Positions 19,737-29,557 of a stretch of 64,000 bases of DNA are shown here, piece by piece. The DNA is from Sideroxydans sp. (GTDB taxonomy: Bacteria > Pseudomonadota > Gammaproteobacteria > Burkholderiales > Gallionellaceae): the NCBI GenBank assembly GCA_028710605.1, contig JAQTTU010000003.1:124001-188000 (forward strand). The letters run 5' to 3'. Numbering within the stretch: the first letter of the stretch is position 1; each line of letters begins with the position of its first letter. The notes below the pieces were generated by a model that did not search any database, was not told the DNA's origin, and saw only the letters and a program-made list of their open reading frames with translations. Both the position numbers and the translations under genes were made by a program.

Positions 19737-22484
19737 TTACAACTGCTTGAGCATGGTTTGGGCGCTCGCGCGTTGCTGCTCGTCGCCATCGCGCAATACT
19801 TCTTCCAGAATTTCCTTGGCTCCGTTGGCATCGCCCATCTCCTGATAGGCCTTGGCCAGATCAAGCTTGGTTGCCACTTCCTGCCAACGCTCGTCTTTGG
19901 CTGCGCCACTTGAGGAGCTCGAAGGAGCCGCAGCAGGCGCATTAAAACTGTCCAGATTCAGGCTGATTTCACTTAAACCGATGTCAACAGGAGCGGCGAC
20001 TTTAGGCGCAGGCTCTGCTTTAAACTCGGTGGGGAAATCCAGCGTAAACGACATGCTCTCTTCCGCTGCCGGAACCGGAGCGGCTACAGCTGCGGCAGCC
20101 GTTGCAGCGGGTTGCCCCTGATTGGTCGTAGTCACATCGAAGATCAAATCATCGATACTCGCCTCTTCCGGTTTGGTTGTAGCGGTTGCGGTTGAACCGG
20201 ACGCGGACATAGATTTGCGGCTCGATGTTATATCGAACATCATTTCGTCCATGTTGAACATGGGATTCACTTCCAACCCGCTTTCCGACTTGTTTTCCGA
20301 GTGCGAACCGGTCACATCGAAATCCATCGGAGTTTCCTGAGAAACGCGCAACTCATCAGCCGTGAGCACAGTCGTCTGTTCATGCGGCGCGTTTGGCATC
20401 ACCGCAGTATTCATGAAATCGTCAACTTGCGATGCCTGAAAACTTGTCGTTCCAAACCCTAAATCGAAATCGACGGCATGATCTTCTACTTTGGGTTTGA
20501 CCTCTGTTGTTTGCTCTGAGCTGCTGCCATCACCGCCGTAGAACGGGTTGCCCGGCTCCAATTCTCGACCCATCGCAGCCGCATCATTCCAGGCCGCATC
20601 ATCGCCACCGTCCTTGATTTCACGCGCAAGGGTGTAGAAAGAATTCGTGTCCTTGCGGTTTGCGTAGATGGACATCAGCTTGAGTTTGACCGGAACATTT
20701 CCCGGATTGCCGCTCAGCGCTTCCTTCAACACGGCCTCGGCCTGGGCATCGCGTCCGAATGTAAGGAACAGGTCGGCCTCGCCGATGGGATCGACTTCGT
20801 CGGCATGGCTCGTGACAGCTGTCTCAACAGCAGCCGTGTGTGTGAAATCGCCCGTATCGGGAGAAGGCACAACAGGGGCGGCGATTTTTACGGTTGCCTG
20901 ACTGTCCTCTTCCGTTTTAGCCGCTTTGGCTTTTCCGCGTTTCAGGCTGGGCATCTTCGGCAAGCTGAAATTCAATTTGCCGCTGCGCACCAGCCAATAC
21001 CCGGCACCGCCCATAATCAGCAACAGCACAACCACGCCCGCCAGCAGCATAGGATCTTGCAATACATCATCCACCAGCGAGGTTTCAACAGCCGCCTTGG
21101 GCGGAGGCACTGTTTTGGGAACATCCGTTTTGGGTTTCGCAGTTGCCGCAACCGAACTCGCGGCAGCCACGCCCGATGTTGCTTGTCCCGTCAGCGCTTT
21201 CTTTTTCAACTCGGCCAAGCGCTGCATGTCTTTCAAATTCTTTTCCAGAAGCGCCGTGCGCTCCTGCACTTCCTTCAGCGCCTTGCTCTTTGCAATAGCT
21301 TCTTCCGCTTTGGCATTGGCCTTGTCCTGTGCGGCTGGTTTGCTGCCTCCTGCCGACTTGTCGCCGGGCGCTTCGCCTTTGGAAAGCTTTAGCACCCCTT
21401 TCGCAGCTTCTTTGCCGACAGTCGCTTTCTCGGTGACCGCAGTTGTAATCTTGCCGGAGGATTCCTGGCGGCCGGCCTGTTCGCGCGCTTCGGCACGAAC
21501 AGAAGCGAGTTGCTGGCGATAGGCATTCCAATCGACCACGTGCGCGTGAACTTCTTTCACCGCCTCGCTTTGCTGCACATTTTCCAGTTCGGCCGCATCG
21601 GGCAGACGAATGATCTTCCCTGTCTTCAGCCGGTTCATGTTGTGTCCGACGAACGCATCGGTATTGGCGCGATACATCGCCACCAGCATGCGATCCAGAC
21701 TGACTTCAGCCGGTTTGACTCTTAAGGCGATCTTGCTTAGCGAGTCGCCGCGCACTACGGTAACTTCCTCCGGCGCAGTTTCCAATGCCGGAATTGCATC
21801 TGCTGCATTCGCGGCCTCGGCCGCTTTTCCCGAAACTGTTTCTGCTGCAGGTGCTGCTTCCGGTTGCGCAAGCGGCTGTTCCATACTCGGAGGGGGGGTA
21901 GTTTCCGCTGCTTCTTGTTGCGTTGCTTCAACTGCCGCAGGCTGGGCAACTAATGGCGTGACTGGTGCGGGAGCAGTCACCACCGGAGCGGCGGGAGTAA
22001 TAGCAGGAGCCGGACTTGCGGGAATAGCCGGGGTTGCCACGACCGGCTCAATCGGCTTAACTACTTCGGCCTTGGCTTGGACGTTAAAATCCACCGGATC
22101 GAGCAGGAATGTATATTCGCGCAACAGCTTGCCGGATGACCAGGTGGCCTCAACCAGCAAAGTAACAAAAGGCTCGTTGATCGCTTGCGCAGAAGTGACT
22201 TTAACGTAGGGATCGCCACTATCGCGATTGACGACCTCAAATTTCAACTTGGGCAACGAGTAGGGATAATCGATACCTGCATTCTTGAACGCTTCCGCAG
22301 AAGCCAGCTTTACTACAATGCCTGTTCTATCGGCCCTATCAACTGAAACTAAATCAATTTCCGCCTTGAGTGGTTGCCCCAGATAAGTGCTAACGTTGAT
22401 CTCTCCCAAGCCCGTCGCGCAGACACTAGCCGTCCACGCCAAACAGACAATGTAACCAAACGTTTTAAGAATCGATTTCAGCAC
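19737..22484 (-). CDS. fimV: FimV-type peptidoglycan-binding pilus assembly protein
   Basis: About 915 residues. There is a signal peptide, then the FimV N-terminal domain (GEINVSTYLGQPLKAEIDL), then a LysM region (VTVVRGDSLSKIALRVKP...), and a coiled-coil with many Glu/Lys. One membrane segment (LLAGVVVLLLIMGGAGYWLV) is followed by an acidic cytoplasmic part and the C-terminal TPR-like FimV domain (KLDLAKAYQEMGDANGAKEI). FimV organises type IV pili and polar localisation. GTG 22484 with GTAAAGGGTGG before it was preferred; an ATG at 22526 has no ribosome site. Confidence 0.93.
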   Translation of the reverse strand: MLKSILKTFGYIVCLAWTASVCATGLGEINVSTYLGQPLKAEIDLVSVDRADRTGIVVKLASAEAFKNAGIDYPYSLPKLKFEVVNRDSGDPYVKVTSAQAINEPFVTLLVEATWSSGKLLREYTFLLDPVDFNVQAKAEVVKPIEPVVATPAIPASPAPAITPAAPVVTAPAPVTPLVAQPAAVEATQQEAAETTPPPSMEQPLAQPEAAPAAETVSGKAAEAANAADAIPALETAPEEVTVVRGDSLSKIALRVKPAEVSLDRMLVAMYRANTDAFVGHNMNRLKTGKIIRLPDAAELENVQQSEAVKEVHAHVVDWNAYRQQLASVRAEAREQAGRQESSGKITTAVTEKATVGKEAAKGVLKLSKGEAPGDKSAGGSKPAAQDKANAKAEEAIAKSKALKEVQERTALLEKNLKDMQRLAELKKKALTGQATSGVAAASSVAATAKPKTDVPKTVPPPKAAVETSLVDDVLQDPMLLAGVVVLLLIMGGAGYWLVRSGKLNFSLPKMPSLKRGKAKAAKTEEDSQATVKIAAPVVPSPDTGDFTHTAAVETAVTSHADEVDPIGEADLFLTFGRDAQAEAVLKEALSGNPGNVPVKLKLMSIYANRKDTNSFYTLAREIKDGGDDAAWNDAAAMGRELEPGNPFYGGDGSSSEQTTEVKPKVEDHAVDFDLGFGTTSFQASQVDDFMNTAVMPNAPHEQTTVLTADELRVSQETPMDFDVTGSHSENKSESGLEVNPMFNMDEMMFDITSSRKSMSASGSTATATTKPEEASIDDLIFDVTTTNQGQPAATAAAAVAAPVPAAEESMSFTLDFPTEFKAEPAPKVAAPVDIGLSEISLNLDSFNAPAAAPSSSSSGAAKDERWQEVATKLDLAKAYQEMGDANGAKEILEEVLRDGDEQQRASAQTMLKQL

Positions 22485-22606
22485 TCTGCCACCCTTTACT
22501 TTCCAAGATTCTTTCCAGACTAACATCAGAGGGTTAGTGATGCAAGCTCACTTTCCCTCTAATTTCATGCACTAACCTGCGGTAATCAACCGAATTTCTC
22601 AGCGTC

Positions 22607-23710
22607 CTACTTGTCCAGCAAAATACGCAACATGCGGCGCAACGGCTCTGCCGCGCCCCACAGCAACTGGTCGCCGCACACAAAGGCACTCACGTACTCC
22701 GGCCCGAGTTCCATTTTGCGCACACGACCAACCGCAATATCCAGCTTGCCGGTCACGGCGACCGGAGTGAGTTCGCGCACCGAAATTTCGCGCTGGTTGG
22801 GCACGAATTTGACCCAGGGATTGCCGCCCTTGATGAGCGTTTCGATCTCGCTCAACGGCACATCCTTGTTCAGTTTGAGGGTCAGCGCCAGACTGTGACA
22901 GCGCATCGCGCCGATGCGCACGCACAAGCCATCCACCGGAATACGCTGGCTAGCACCCAATATCTTGTTGACCTCGGCTTGCCCCTTCCACTCTTCTTTG
23001 GACTGTCCATTGTCGAGCTGCTTGTCGATCCACGGGATCAGGCTGCCAGCCAATGGCACGCCGAAGTTCTCGGTGGGCATATCGGCAGAGCGCAGCTTCT
23101 CCGCAAGACGGCGATCTATCTCCAGAATCGCCGACTTCGGATCAGCCAGCAAATCGGCCACCGATGCGTAAGCCACGCCCATCTGGTTCAGCAGCTCGCG
23201 CATGTTCTGTGCGCCCGCACCGGATGCAGCCTGATATGTCATGGACGACACCCACTCCACCAAACCCGCATTGAACAAGCCGTTCAAGCCCATCAGCAAA
23301 ATGCTGTTGGTGCAGTTGCCGCCGATGAAATTCTTGCCGCCGTTCGCCAATGATTTCTTGATCAGATCGAGATTGACCGGATCGAGGATGATGACTGCAT
23401 CCTTTTCCATACGCAGTGTGGAAGCCGCGTCTATCCAGTAGCCTTGCCAACCTGATGCGCGCAACTTGGGGAACATCGCCGTGGTGTAATCGCCGCCTTG
23501 GCAGGAAATGATGGTATCCATTGCCATCAACGAGTTCAGATCGCTCGCATCCTTCAACGGCACGCCGCGCCCTTCGGCTGGAGCTTCGCCGCCAACGTTG
23601 GAGGTGGTGAAAAATACCGCCTCGATCAGATCGAAATCCTTCTCCTCACGCATACGTTGCATGAGCACCGAACCCACCATGCCGCGCCAACCGATTAGAC
23701 CAACTTTCAT
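22607..23710 (-). CDS. asd: Aspartate-semialdehyde dehydrogenase
   Basis: 367 residues. It is NADP-dependent and supplies lysine, threonine and methionine synthesis. The nucleotide loop is [17 protein letters not shown], and the catalytic Cys lies in [14 protein letters not shown]. It is the gammaproteobacterial-type long Asd. It lies between leuB and fimV, the usual betaproteobacterial order. Confidence 0.96.
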   Translation of the reverse strand: MKVGLIGWRGMVGSVLMQRMREEKDFDLIEAVFFTTSNVGGEAPAEGRGVPLKDASDLNSLMAMDTIISCQGGDYTTAMFPKLRASGWQGYWIDAASTLRMEKDAVIILDPVNLDLIKKSLANGGKNFIGGNCTNSILLMGLNGLFNAGLVEWVSSMTYQAASGAGAQNMRELLNQMGVAYASVADLLADPKSAILEIDRRLAEKLRSADMPTENFGVPLAGSLIPWIDKQLDNGQSKEEWKGQAEVNKILGASQRIPVDGLCVRIGAMRCHSLALTLKLNKDVPLSEIETLIKGGNPWVKFVPNQREISVRELTPVAVTGKLDIAVGRVRKMELGPEYVSAFVCGDQLLWGAAEPLRRMLRILLDK

Positions 23711-23758
23711 TTCTCGTTTCCTTAACTATAGTTGAGAAGAGTTCGCACCTGTGGTGCT

Positions 23759-23834
23759 CAAGGGAGAAGGGGGAAGGGTAAAACCTTGGTGCGGTTGTTA
23801 CCCTTCGCCCTTCCCTCTTTACCCTTCTCCAGAA
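23759..23834. repeat. AGGGAGAAGGG-type inverted repeat between asd and leuB
   Basis: The left block AAGGGAGAAGGGGGAAGGGT and the right block CCCTTCCCTCTTTACCCTTC are inverse with mismatches, around GGTGCGGTTGTTACC. The right arm ends at the leuB stop and may act as its transcript end. Confidence 0.65.
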
Positions 23835-24899
23835 TTACAAAGCCGCCACCACCGCATCGCCCATCGCCGCACAACCGACCTTCTTCATGCCTTCTTCGTA
23901 AATATCGCCAGTGCGCAGACCCTGTTGCAACACCTTGCGCACCGCACCCTCGATACGCTGCGCCATGTCGGCACGACCGAAGGTGTACTGCATCATCATC
24001 GCCACCGACAAAATCGTCGCCAGCGGATTGGCGATGTCTTTGCCCGCGATGTCCGGCGCGGAACCGTGGCACGGCTCGTACAGCCCCTTGTTGTTCGCAT
24101 CCAGCGAGGCCGACGGCAACATGCCGATGGAGCCGGTCAGCATGGATGCTTCATCCGACAGGATGTCGCCGAAGATGTTCCCGGTGAGTATCACATCGAA
24201 CTGTTTTGGCGCGCGCACCAGTTGCATCGCGGCGTTATCCACATACATGTGCGACGTGGCAACTTGCGGATATTCCTTCGCCACTTCGGTCACGATCTCG
24301 CGCCAGAACATGCTGGTATCCAGCACGTTGGCCTTGTCCACCGAGCACAATTTCTTGTTGCGCTTCATGGCGATCTGGAAGCCGACATGCGCCACGCGAC
24401 GAATCTCGGATTCGCTGTAATGCATGGTATCAAAACCTTGGCGCTCGCCATTCTCCAGCGTGCGGATGCCGCGCGGCTGGCCAAAATAAATGTCGCCGGT
24501 CAGTTCGCGCAGGATCATGATGTCCAGACCGGACACGATGTCGGAGCGCAAGGTCGAAGCATTCACCAGCTCGGGATACACCATCGCCGGACGCAGATTG
24601 GCGAACAAGCCCAAGCCCTTGCGGATGCGCAACAAACCTTGCTCGGGGCGCATCGGTCGCGGCAAATTGTCATATTGGTAACCGCCCACAGCACCGAGCA
24701 GCACCGCGTCGGATTCCTTGGACAACTTCAAGGTTGCTTCCGGCAACGGATCCTTCGCCGCGTCATAGCCCGCGCCGCCGATATGCCCATGCTCCATCTC
24801 GATCTTCAATCCGTCGCTGCGCAACGCTTCCAACACTTTGGTCGCCTGTGCAACGATTTCAGGGCCGATGCCATCACCCGGCAAAACTGCAATTTTCAT
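23835..24899 (-). CDS. leuB: 3-isopropylmalate dehydrogenase
   Basis: 354 residues. This third leucine-specific step oxidises and decarboxylates 3-isopropylmalate. The N-terminus is [19 protein letters not shown], and the metal and NAD motifs [11 protein letters not shown] and [20 protein letters not shown] are present. leuD lies upstream across a CGCAGATT hairpin. Confidence 0.96.
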   Translation of the reverse strand: MKIAVLPGDGIGPEIVAQATKVLEALRSDGLKIEMEHGHIGGAGYDAAKDPLPEATLKLSKESDAVLLGAVGGYQYDNLPRPMRPEQGLLRIRKGLGLFANLRPAMVYPELVNASTLRSDIVSGLDIMILRELTGDIYFGQPRGIRTLENGERQGFDTMHYSESEIRRVAHVGFQIAMKRNKKLCSVDKANVLDTSMFWREIVTEVAKEYPQVATSHMYVDNAAMQLVRAPKQFDVILTGNIFGDILSDEASMLTGSIGMLPSASLDANNKGLYEPCHGSAPDIAGKDIANPLATILSVAMMMQYTFGRADMAQRIEGAVRKVLQQGLRTGDIYEEGMKKVGCAAMGDAVVAAL

Positions 24900-24931
24900 T
24901 TATTTCTCCATCCTTAAAAGTCAAAACCTTT

Positions 24932-25002
24932 TCCCGCAGATTTCGCAGATTGACGCAGATTTTTTTGTTTTTAATCTATTTAATCTGTGTAATCTGCGGG
25001 CG
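24932..25002. repeat. CGCAGATT tandem-unit hairpin
   Basis: The left arm CCCGCAGATTTCGCAGATTG continues to ACGCAGATTT. The right arm TTAATCTGTGTAATCTGCGG is inverse. It separates leuD from leuB, and its right arm is identical over 20 bases to that of the 15005-15100 copy. Confidence 0.8.
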
Positions 25003-25014
25003 ACTGTTTTTGAA

Positions 25015-25653
25015 TCAAGCAAACAACCACGGCTGCGCCGCGCGATGTTTCGCCTCGAACGCTTTGATCTCATCCACGTGCTGCAAGGTCAGGCCGATGT
25101 CGTCCAGCCCGTTCAACAGGCAATGTTTGCGGAAGGCATCCACTTCAAACTTGTAGCTTGTGCCGTCCGGCGCAGTGATGGTTTGCTGTTCCAGATCGAC
25201 TTTCAACTTGAAGCCGACATTGGCTTCCACCGCCTTGAACAGCGCATCGACTTTTTCCGCGTCCAGCCTGATCGGCAACAAGCCGTTTTTGAAACAGTTG
25301 TTGAAAAAAATGTCGGCATAACTGGGCGCGATGATGACGCGGAAGCCGTAGTCTTCCAGCGCCCACGGCGCGTGTTCGCGCGACGAGCCGCAACCGAAAT
25401 TCTCGCGCGCCAGCAATACTTGCGCACCTTGGTAGCGCGGCTGGTTCAGCACGAAATCCTTGTTCAGCGGGCGCGTGCTGTTATCCATGCCCGGCTCGCC
25501 GTGATCCAGATACCGCCATTCGTCGAACGCGTTCGGGCCGAAGCCGGAGCGTTTGATCGACTTCAGAAACTGCTTGGGAATAATCGCGTCGGTATCCACG
25601 TTGGCTCTGTCCAACGGCATCACCAACCCGTCCAGCAAGGTAAATTTGCGCAT
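25015..25653 (-). CDS. leuD: 3-isopropylmalate dehydratase small subunit
   Basis: 212 residues, the swivelling domain of isopropylmalate isomerase, partner of Leu[20 protein letters not shown] and [20 protein letters not shown] are the substrate-binding motifs. ATG 25653 gives [20 protein letters not shown], and the stop of the lipoprotein gene is only two bases upstream. Confidence 0.96.
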   Translation of the reverse strand: MRKFTLLDGLVMPLDRANVDTDAIIPKQFLKSIKRSGFGPNAFDEWRYLDHGEPGMDNSTRPLNKDFVLNQPRYQGAQVLLARENFGCGSSREHAPWALEDYGFRVIIAPSYADIFFNNCFKNGLLPIRLDAEKVDALFKAVEANVGFKLKVDLEQQTITAPDGTSYKFEVDAFRKHCLLNGLDDIGLTLQHVDEIKAFEAKHRAAQPWLFA

Positions 25654-25655
25654 GG

Positions 25656-25778
25656 TTATTTTGAGGCGGCCTTCTCGATTGCCTGCCCACCTTTTTGAAT
25701 GTCTTCGCCCAAGCCTTTGAACGTACTGCAAGCCGCCAATACGCCCAGCGCCAACAACAATATCGCCACCTTCTTCAT
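25656..25778 (-). CDS. Entericidin-like small lipoprotein (40 aa)
   Basis: A 40-codon gene: [20 protein letters not shown], then [20 protein letters not shown]. It has a lipoprotein signal with lipobox LAAC (Cys17) and the G-x-D-I-Q-K-G-G-x-A-I-E tail of the entericidin A/B family. The ribosome site is AAAGGAACGAGC. It is wedged between leuC (14-base gap) and leuD (2-base gap), so it is cotranscribed with leucine genes. Confidence 0.88.
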   Translation of the reverse strand: MKKVAILLLALGVLAACSTFKGLGEDIQKGGQAIEKAASK

Positions 25779-25792
25779 GCTCGTTCCTTTCA

Positions 25793-27193
25793 TCAGTTAC
25801 TCACGTCAACAAAATGTCCGGCAATTGCTGCCGCCGCCGCCATCTCCGGGCTGACCAGATGCGTGCGTCCGCCCTGCCCTTGCCTGCCTTCAAAGTTGCG
25901 ATTGGAAGTCGCCGCGCAACGCTCGCCCGGTGACAAGCGATCATCGTTCATCGCCAGACACATCGAGCAACCCGGATCGCGCCATTCGAAACCCGCCGCG
26001 ATCAGGATCTTGTCCAGGCCTTCCTGCTCCGCCTGCGCTTTAACCAGGCCGGAACCCGGAACCACCATCGCCAGCTTCACATTCGCCGCCACTTTCTTGC
26101 CCTTGGCGACCGCCGCTGCCGCGCGCATATCTTCGATGCGTCCGTTGGTACATGAGCCGATGAACACCTTATCAATCTGAATTTCATTGATCGGCGTATT
26201 CGCCTGCAATCCCATGTAAGCCAGCGCACGTTCCCAGTCGGCACGCTTCACCGCATCGGGTGCGGAAGCCGGATCAGGCACGCGCCCATCCACCGCCACC
26301 ACCATCTCCGGCGAGGTGCCCCAAGTCACTTGCGGCTTGATCTGCGCGGCATCCACTTCCACCAGCGCATCGAATTTCGCGCCCTCGTCGGAATGCAAGG
26401 TGCGCCAGTACGCCTCGGCCTTCTCCCAATTTTCGCCCTGCGGCGAGAACGGACGGCCTTGGCAATATGCGATAGTCGTTTCGTCCGCCGCCACCATCCC
26501 GGCGCGCGCACCCGCTTCGATTGCCATGTTGCACAGAGTCATGCGGCCTTCCATGCTCAAGGCACGAATCGCACTGCCCGCAAATTCGATGGCAAAGCCC
26601 GTGCCGCCTGCCGTGCCGATCTTGCCGATCACCGCCAGCGCGATGTCTTTCGCCGTCACGCCTTTGCCCAGCACGCCTTCCACTTTGACCTGCATCGCTT
26701 TGGATTTTTTCGCCACCAGACATTGCGTGGCCATCACATGCTCGACCTCCGACGTGCCGATGCCATGCGCCAACGCCGCGAACGCGCCGTGCGTACTGGT
26801 ATGCGAATCGCCGCACACCACCGTCATGCCGGGCAAAGTCGCACCCTGCTCGGGGCCGATCACGTGCACGATGCCCTGACGGATGTCGTTCATCTTGAAT
26901 TCGGTAAGACCAAACTCGGCGCAGTTCGCATCCAGCGTTTCCACCTGCAAACGCGCAATCGGATCGGTGATGCCTGCCGCGCGGTTGGCGGTCGGCACGT
27001 TGTGATCCGGCACTGCCAGCATCGACGCGACGCGCCAAGGCTTGCGCTGCGCCAGCTTCAATCCCTCGAAGGCTTGCGGGCTGGTGACTTCATGCACCAA
27101 TTGACGGTCGATATAGATCAACGCGGTGCCGTCGGCATCCTGCCGCACCACGTGCGAATCCCAGAGTTTGTCGTAAAGTGTTTTTGCGCTCAT
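25793..27193 (-). CDS. leuC: 3-isopropylmalate dehydratase large subunit
   Basis: 466 residues of the aconitase family. The iron-sulfur ligands lie in [28 protein letters not shown] and [15 protein letters not shown] 27193 ([16 protein letters not shown]) is the family start; five codons of open frame upstream were ignored. It is the first gene of the leuC-lipoprotein-leuD-leuB cluster. Confidence 0.97.
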   Translation of the reverse strand: MSAKTLYDKLWDSHVVRQDADGTALIYIDRQLVHEVTSPQAFEGLKLAQRKPWRVASMLAVPDHNVPTANRAAGITDPIARLQVETLDANCAEFGLTEFKMNDIRQGIVHVIGPEQGATLPGMTVVCGDSHTSTHGAFAALAHGIGTSEVEHVMATQCLVAKKSKAMQVKVEGVLGKGVTAKDIALAVIGKIGTAGGTGFAIEFAGSAIRALSMEGRMTLCNMAIEAGARAGMVAADETTIAYCQGRPFSPQGENWEKAEAYWRTLHSDEGAKFDALVEVDAAQIKPQVTWGTSPEMVVAVDGRVPDPASAPDAVKRADWERALAYMGLQANTPINEIQIDKVFIGSCTNGRIEDMRAAAAVAKGKKVAANVKLAMVVPGSGLVKAQAEQEGLDKILIAAGFEWRDPGCSMCLAMNDDRLSPGERCAATSNRNFEGRQGQGGRTHLVSPEMAAAAAIAGHFVDVSN

Positions 27194-27289
27194 TGCAGTT
27201 CCTAACAAGAGCGGTGGATTATGCCATAGGCATGCTGCACTCTGCCATGTCGCGCTGCTTCCAAATCATACAAAAGCGACACCTCGGCG

Positions 27290-27388
27290 TGAATTTTCAA
27301 GAGGCAACCTCATGGAAACGCCCGTCAATAGGCGATCTACGTCAAGCGATTGATGGAGAATGGCGTATTTATTGGCTTGCGGGGAAGT
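27290..27388 (-). repeat. GCCTATTGACGGGC-family repeat, copy c
   Basis: Reads on the minus strand as CCGCAAGCCAATAAATACGC, a spacer, then GTAGATCGCCTATTGACGGG and a GAGGTTGC...GAAAATTC tail. It is a near-complete copy in the gap between leuC and the PIN gene. Confidence 0.8.
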
Positions 27389-27411
27389 TGCGTTTCGATC
27401 ACTACGCTTGG

Positions 27412-27495
27412 CGCAACAACGGGCGGCTTCAACTTTGAATTGGTCGCCAGTTTTTCAAACTTCTTGTCGAATGTCGCCAGCGCCTTGCAGCCCGC
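27412..27495 (-). pseudogene. Remnant of a PIN-domain (VapC-like) C-terminus
   Basis: The minus-strand frame reads AGCKALATFDKKFEKLATNS, then KLKPPVVA. This resembles the C-terminal end of PIN toxins, where an Asp in TFDKKF closes the active site. Nothing upstream in the frame matches the rest of a PIN domain, and the downstream end runs into repeat copy c. The rest of the 27194-27582 gap holds no gene. Confidence 0.45.
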
Positions 27496-27582
27496 CGTGC
27501 TGACCTCGTTGGCTGTTCCTGCGGCTAACAAACTCCGGGTTTGGCGTTGCTTGCTGACAGCATATATGCTACCTTTTATCGC

Positions 27583-28023
27583 ATGACTCAACTCGTAATT
27601 GATACCGATGTATTTATCGCGGCACTGCTCTCACGCAACGACAGCAGCGTGGCGCGAGAAGTTGTTCGCAGATGTTTGCAAGGCCACTACCAGCCTTTGT
27701 TTGGCGTGGCGTTATTTGCCGAATATGAAACCTTGTTGTCGCGCGGCAAATTATTTGCAGATTGCCAACTGAGCGGCAAAGAACGGGAGGCAGTATTTGC
27801 CGCCCTGCTCAAGCAGGCAAAGTGGATCGAAATATATTTTGCATGGCGACCCAACCTGCAAGATGAAGGCGACAACCATCTGATTGAACTGGCTGTCGCA
27901 GGCGGCGCGCAAGCAATCGTATCGCGCAACACGCGCGATCTAAAAAATGCAGAACTGCTTTTCCCGGACACACAAATTTTGACCCCGAAACAATGCCTGG
28001 AGGTATTCAAATGTCCATCATGA
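27583..28023 (+). CDS. PIN-domain toxin of a type II toxin-antitoxin pair
   Basis: 146 residues. The PIN core starts MTQLVIDTDVFIAALLSRND with the first catalytic Asp residues (IDTD). A later acidic cluster is NLQDEGDNHLIELAVAGGAQ and the last strand AIVSRNTRDLKNAELLF. The family is metal-dependent RNase. ATG 27583 was chosen; the 14 codons upstream do not fit. The ribbon-helix-helix gene overlaps its end, so the toxin precedes the antitoxin. Confidence 0.85.
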   Translation: MTQLVIDTDVFIAALLSRNDSSVAREVVRRCLQGHYQPLFGVALFAEYETLLSRGKLFADCQLSGKEREAVFAALLKQAKWIEIYFAWRPNLQDEGDNHLIELAVAGGAQAIVSRNTRDLKNAELLFPDTQILTPKQCLEVFKCPS

Positions 28024-28232
28024 CCATCAGACTCCCCGACGACAAACACCTGCGCCTGAAACAGCTCGCCAAGTCGCGGCATCTCAGCATCAACAAACTG
28101 GTAGAAGAGCTCACCACCTCGGTCTTATCCGCGCACGATGCCGAAATCCGCTTCCGCGCCCTCGCCCTGCGCGGCAATCCGAAAACGGCATTGGCATTGC
28201 TCGACAGATTGGATAACAGTCAAAAAGGTTGA
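28011..28232 (+). CDS. Ribbon-helix-helix antitoxin
   Basis: 73 residues. MSIMTIRLPDDKHLRLKQLA and KSRHLSINKLVEEL form a ribbon-helix-helix DNA-binding fold. The start lies 13 bases inside the PIN gene with the ribosome site GGAGGTATTCAA. The product probably neutralises the PIN protein and represses the operon. A terminator lies about 175 bases downstream beyond a repeat copy. Confidence 0.85.
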   Translation: MSIMTIRLPDDKHLRLKQLAKSRHLSINKLVEELTTSVLSAHDAEIRFRALALRGNPKTALALLDRLDNSQKG

Positions 28233-28296
28233 TGGAATTGGTTGTTGCAAACAATGCGAATCTGGCCCGCTATTCTTTACGCGCAACCACGCGCCA

Positions 28297-28390
28297 TTTC
28301 AAAAACAAAACTTCACGGGAACGCCCGTCAATAGGCGATCTACATCATGTACCGCATGTAGAACGCCTATTGGCGGGCATCTTCGGGCGA
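28297..28390 (-). repeat. GCCTATTGACGGGC-family repeat, copy d (two opposed cores)
   Basis: It has the inverse core GCCCGTCAATAGGC at 28323-28336 and a second core, GCCTATTGGCGGGC, facing it at 28365-28378. The halves GATCTACAT/ATGTAGAAC meet in the middle. It is one of the clearest two-core forms. Confidence 0.85.
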
Positions 28391-28406
28391 TGGGGTATTG
28401 AAAAAG

Positions 28407-28444
28407 CCCAACAAAACGCCCCGATTGCGGGGCGTTTTGTTGGG
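28407..28444 (+). terminator. Rho-independent terminator
   Basis: A perfect 16-bp stem CCCAACAAAACGCCCC with its inverse around GATTGC; the right arm contains the T run CGTTTTGT. It ends the rightward PIN/antitoxin transcript and, read on the other strand, has an equivalent T run. Confidence 0.8.
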
Positions 28445-28604
28445 TGGCGACGGCTATATCGAACCTGACCCTATTTATTAATTTATTAAAGCCTCTGTGC
28501 GGCAGCTATTTCCCCGTCATCATTCGCATCACCTTCTCGCTATCAGGTTGACGCTACTCCGTAAAACTTTACAATCCCCTTAAGTACCGCTCTCCAATGG
28601 TTCA

Positions 28605-28690
28605 GTCCAACGAGGTTTATCCGCCGCCAATATGGTGTCGTGGATGAAACAGGTTTGGGGAGGGCGGCGGATAAACGCTATTCGTTAGGC
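28605..28690 (+). repeat. Integron attC site a
   Basis: Starts GTCCAAC (RYYYAAC) and ends GTTAGGC (GTTRRRY). Inside, GTTTATCCGCCGCC and GGCGGCGGATAAAC are perfect inverse arms, as in a folded attC. It lies 40 bases before the first cassette gene, whose flank begins directly after GTTAGGC. Confidence 0.85.
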
Positions 28691-28730
28691 GAATTCAAGA
28701 AACGAGTACTAAATGACATTAGAGGAAAGA

Positions 28731-29474
28731 ATGTTTTCACTATTTAATAAAGAAAAAAGCTCTAATGGTCTTCACTCGCTAGCTGCAGATAAACTGAGAA
28801 TGAAATATGAAGAAGAAAGCTTTCTAGCTAAATTTCATGCAAAAGAATCAAATGACTGGCACGATTTTGAAGAGAATGGACACAGTCACAAGGATTTTAG
28901 CGTGGGTCTTTTCTTTATTTTTGCCTTAAAAATATACAGAGCTATCAACTCTGACAATAACACTCTTTCGGTTTTAGATAAAAAACAATCAGAAAAAATA
29001 TTCCTTGAATGTGTTTCCTTTAGTTGCCTCTCTCTATCAAAACTTGATGACGAAGGCTGCCTAGTTGACTTATATGGTATGGCTGGAAGCTTCTATAAGC
29101 TTGATGGCTCAGATGCTGTTCTAGATGAAGTAATTGATTTGTACGCAGGCACTCAAGAATTGTCGTCAATTCACCCCCAAGAAACTGTCGATTTTTGGGA
29201 AGATAGGGTCGAATACTATTACCAACTAAAAAATCAGACTACAGACAATTTTTTTAATGCATTATGTTATCTATTTAGTCTGGCTGTTCGTAGCTATAGT
29301 GATATGCCGAAAAATAATGTTTTAGACATTGATCTTCAAGATGTTGCGCTGTTAACCCCGCCATCACCTTTTGCCGGGATGGCACTTCAAGGTGCAGCAG
29401 AGCAATCATTATTGGAAATTATTGATATTGCTAAAAGGACTATGTATGGATACCGAGAGCAAGATTTCAAATAA
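28731..29474 (+). CDS. Integron cassette 1: hypothetical protein
   Basis: About 247 residues and strikingly AT-rich compared with the rest of the window. The start at 28731 (MFSLFNKEKSSNGLHSLAAD) has AGAGGAAAGA directly before it; an ATG at 28713 would add six residues. It is probably cytoplasmic and helical; I see no signal peptide or recognised motif. Phrases include DWHDFEENGHSHKDFSVGLF and VDFWEDRVEYYYQL. The flanking attC sites and foreign composition mark it as a mobile gene cassette. Many such cassette genes have no known relatives. Confidence 0.75.
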   Translation: MFSLFNKEKSSNGLHSLAADKLRMKYEEESFLAKFHAKESNDWHDFEENGHSHKDFSVGLFFIFALKIYRAINSDNNTLSVLDKKQSEKIFLECVSFSCLSLSKLDDEGCLVDLYGMAGSFYKLDGSDAVLDEVIDLYAGTQELSSIHPQETVDFWEDRVEYYYQLKNQTTDNFFNALCYLFSLAVRSYSDMPKNNVLDIDLQDVALLTPPSPFAGMALQGAAEQSLLEIIDIAKRTMYGYREQDFK

Positions 29475-29482
29475 ACCACATC

Positions 29483-29554
29483 GCCTAACAAGTTGCTGCA
29501 CTCGGAAAAATTACTCGCTACGCTCCTAATTTTCCGGTGAGCAAAGCGTTAGGT
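29483..29554 (+). repeat. Integron attC site b
   Basis: Starts GCCTAAC and ends GTTAGGT. The inner arms TTGCTGCACTCGGA and CCGGTGAGCAAAG pair with a single extra base, the asymmetry that sets attC strand choice. The first R-box begins 8 bases after the cassette 1 stop, and the second cassette's ATG follows three bases after the last core base. Confidence 0.88.
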
Positions 29555-29557
29555 GCC

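Noticed and set aside
28229-28468. 79-residue frame after the ribbon-helix-helix gene
   Set aside because: It is mostly the translation of repeat copy d and the following terminator.
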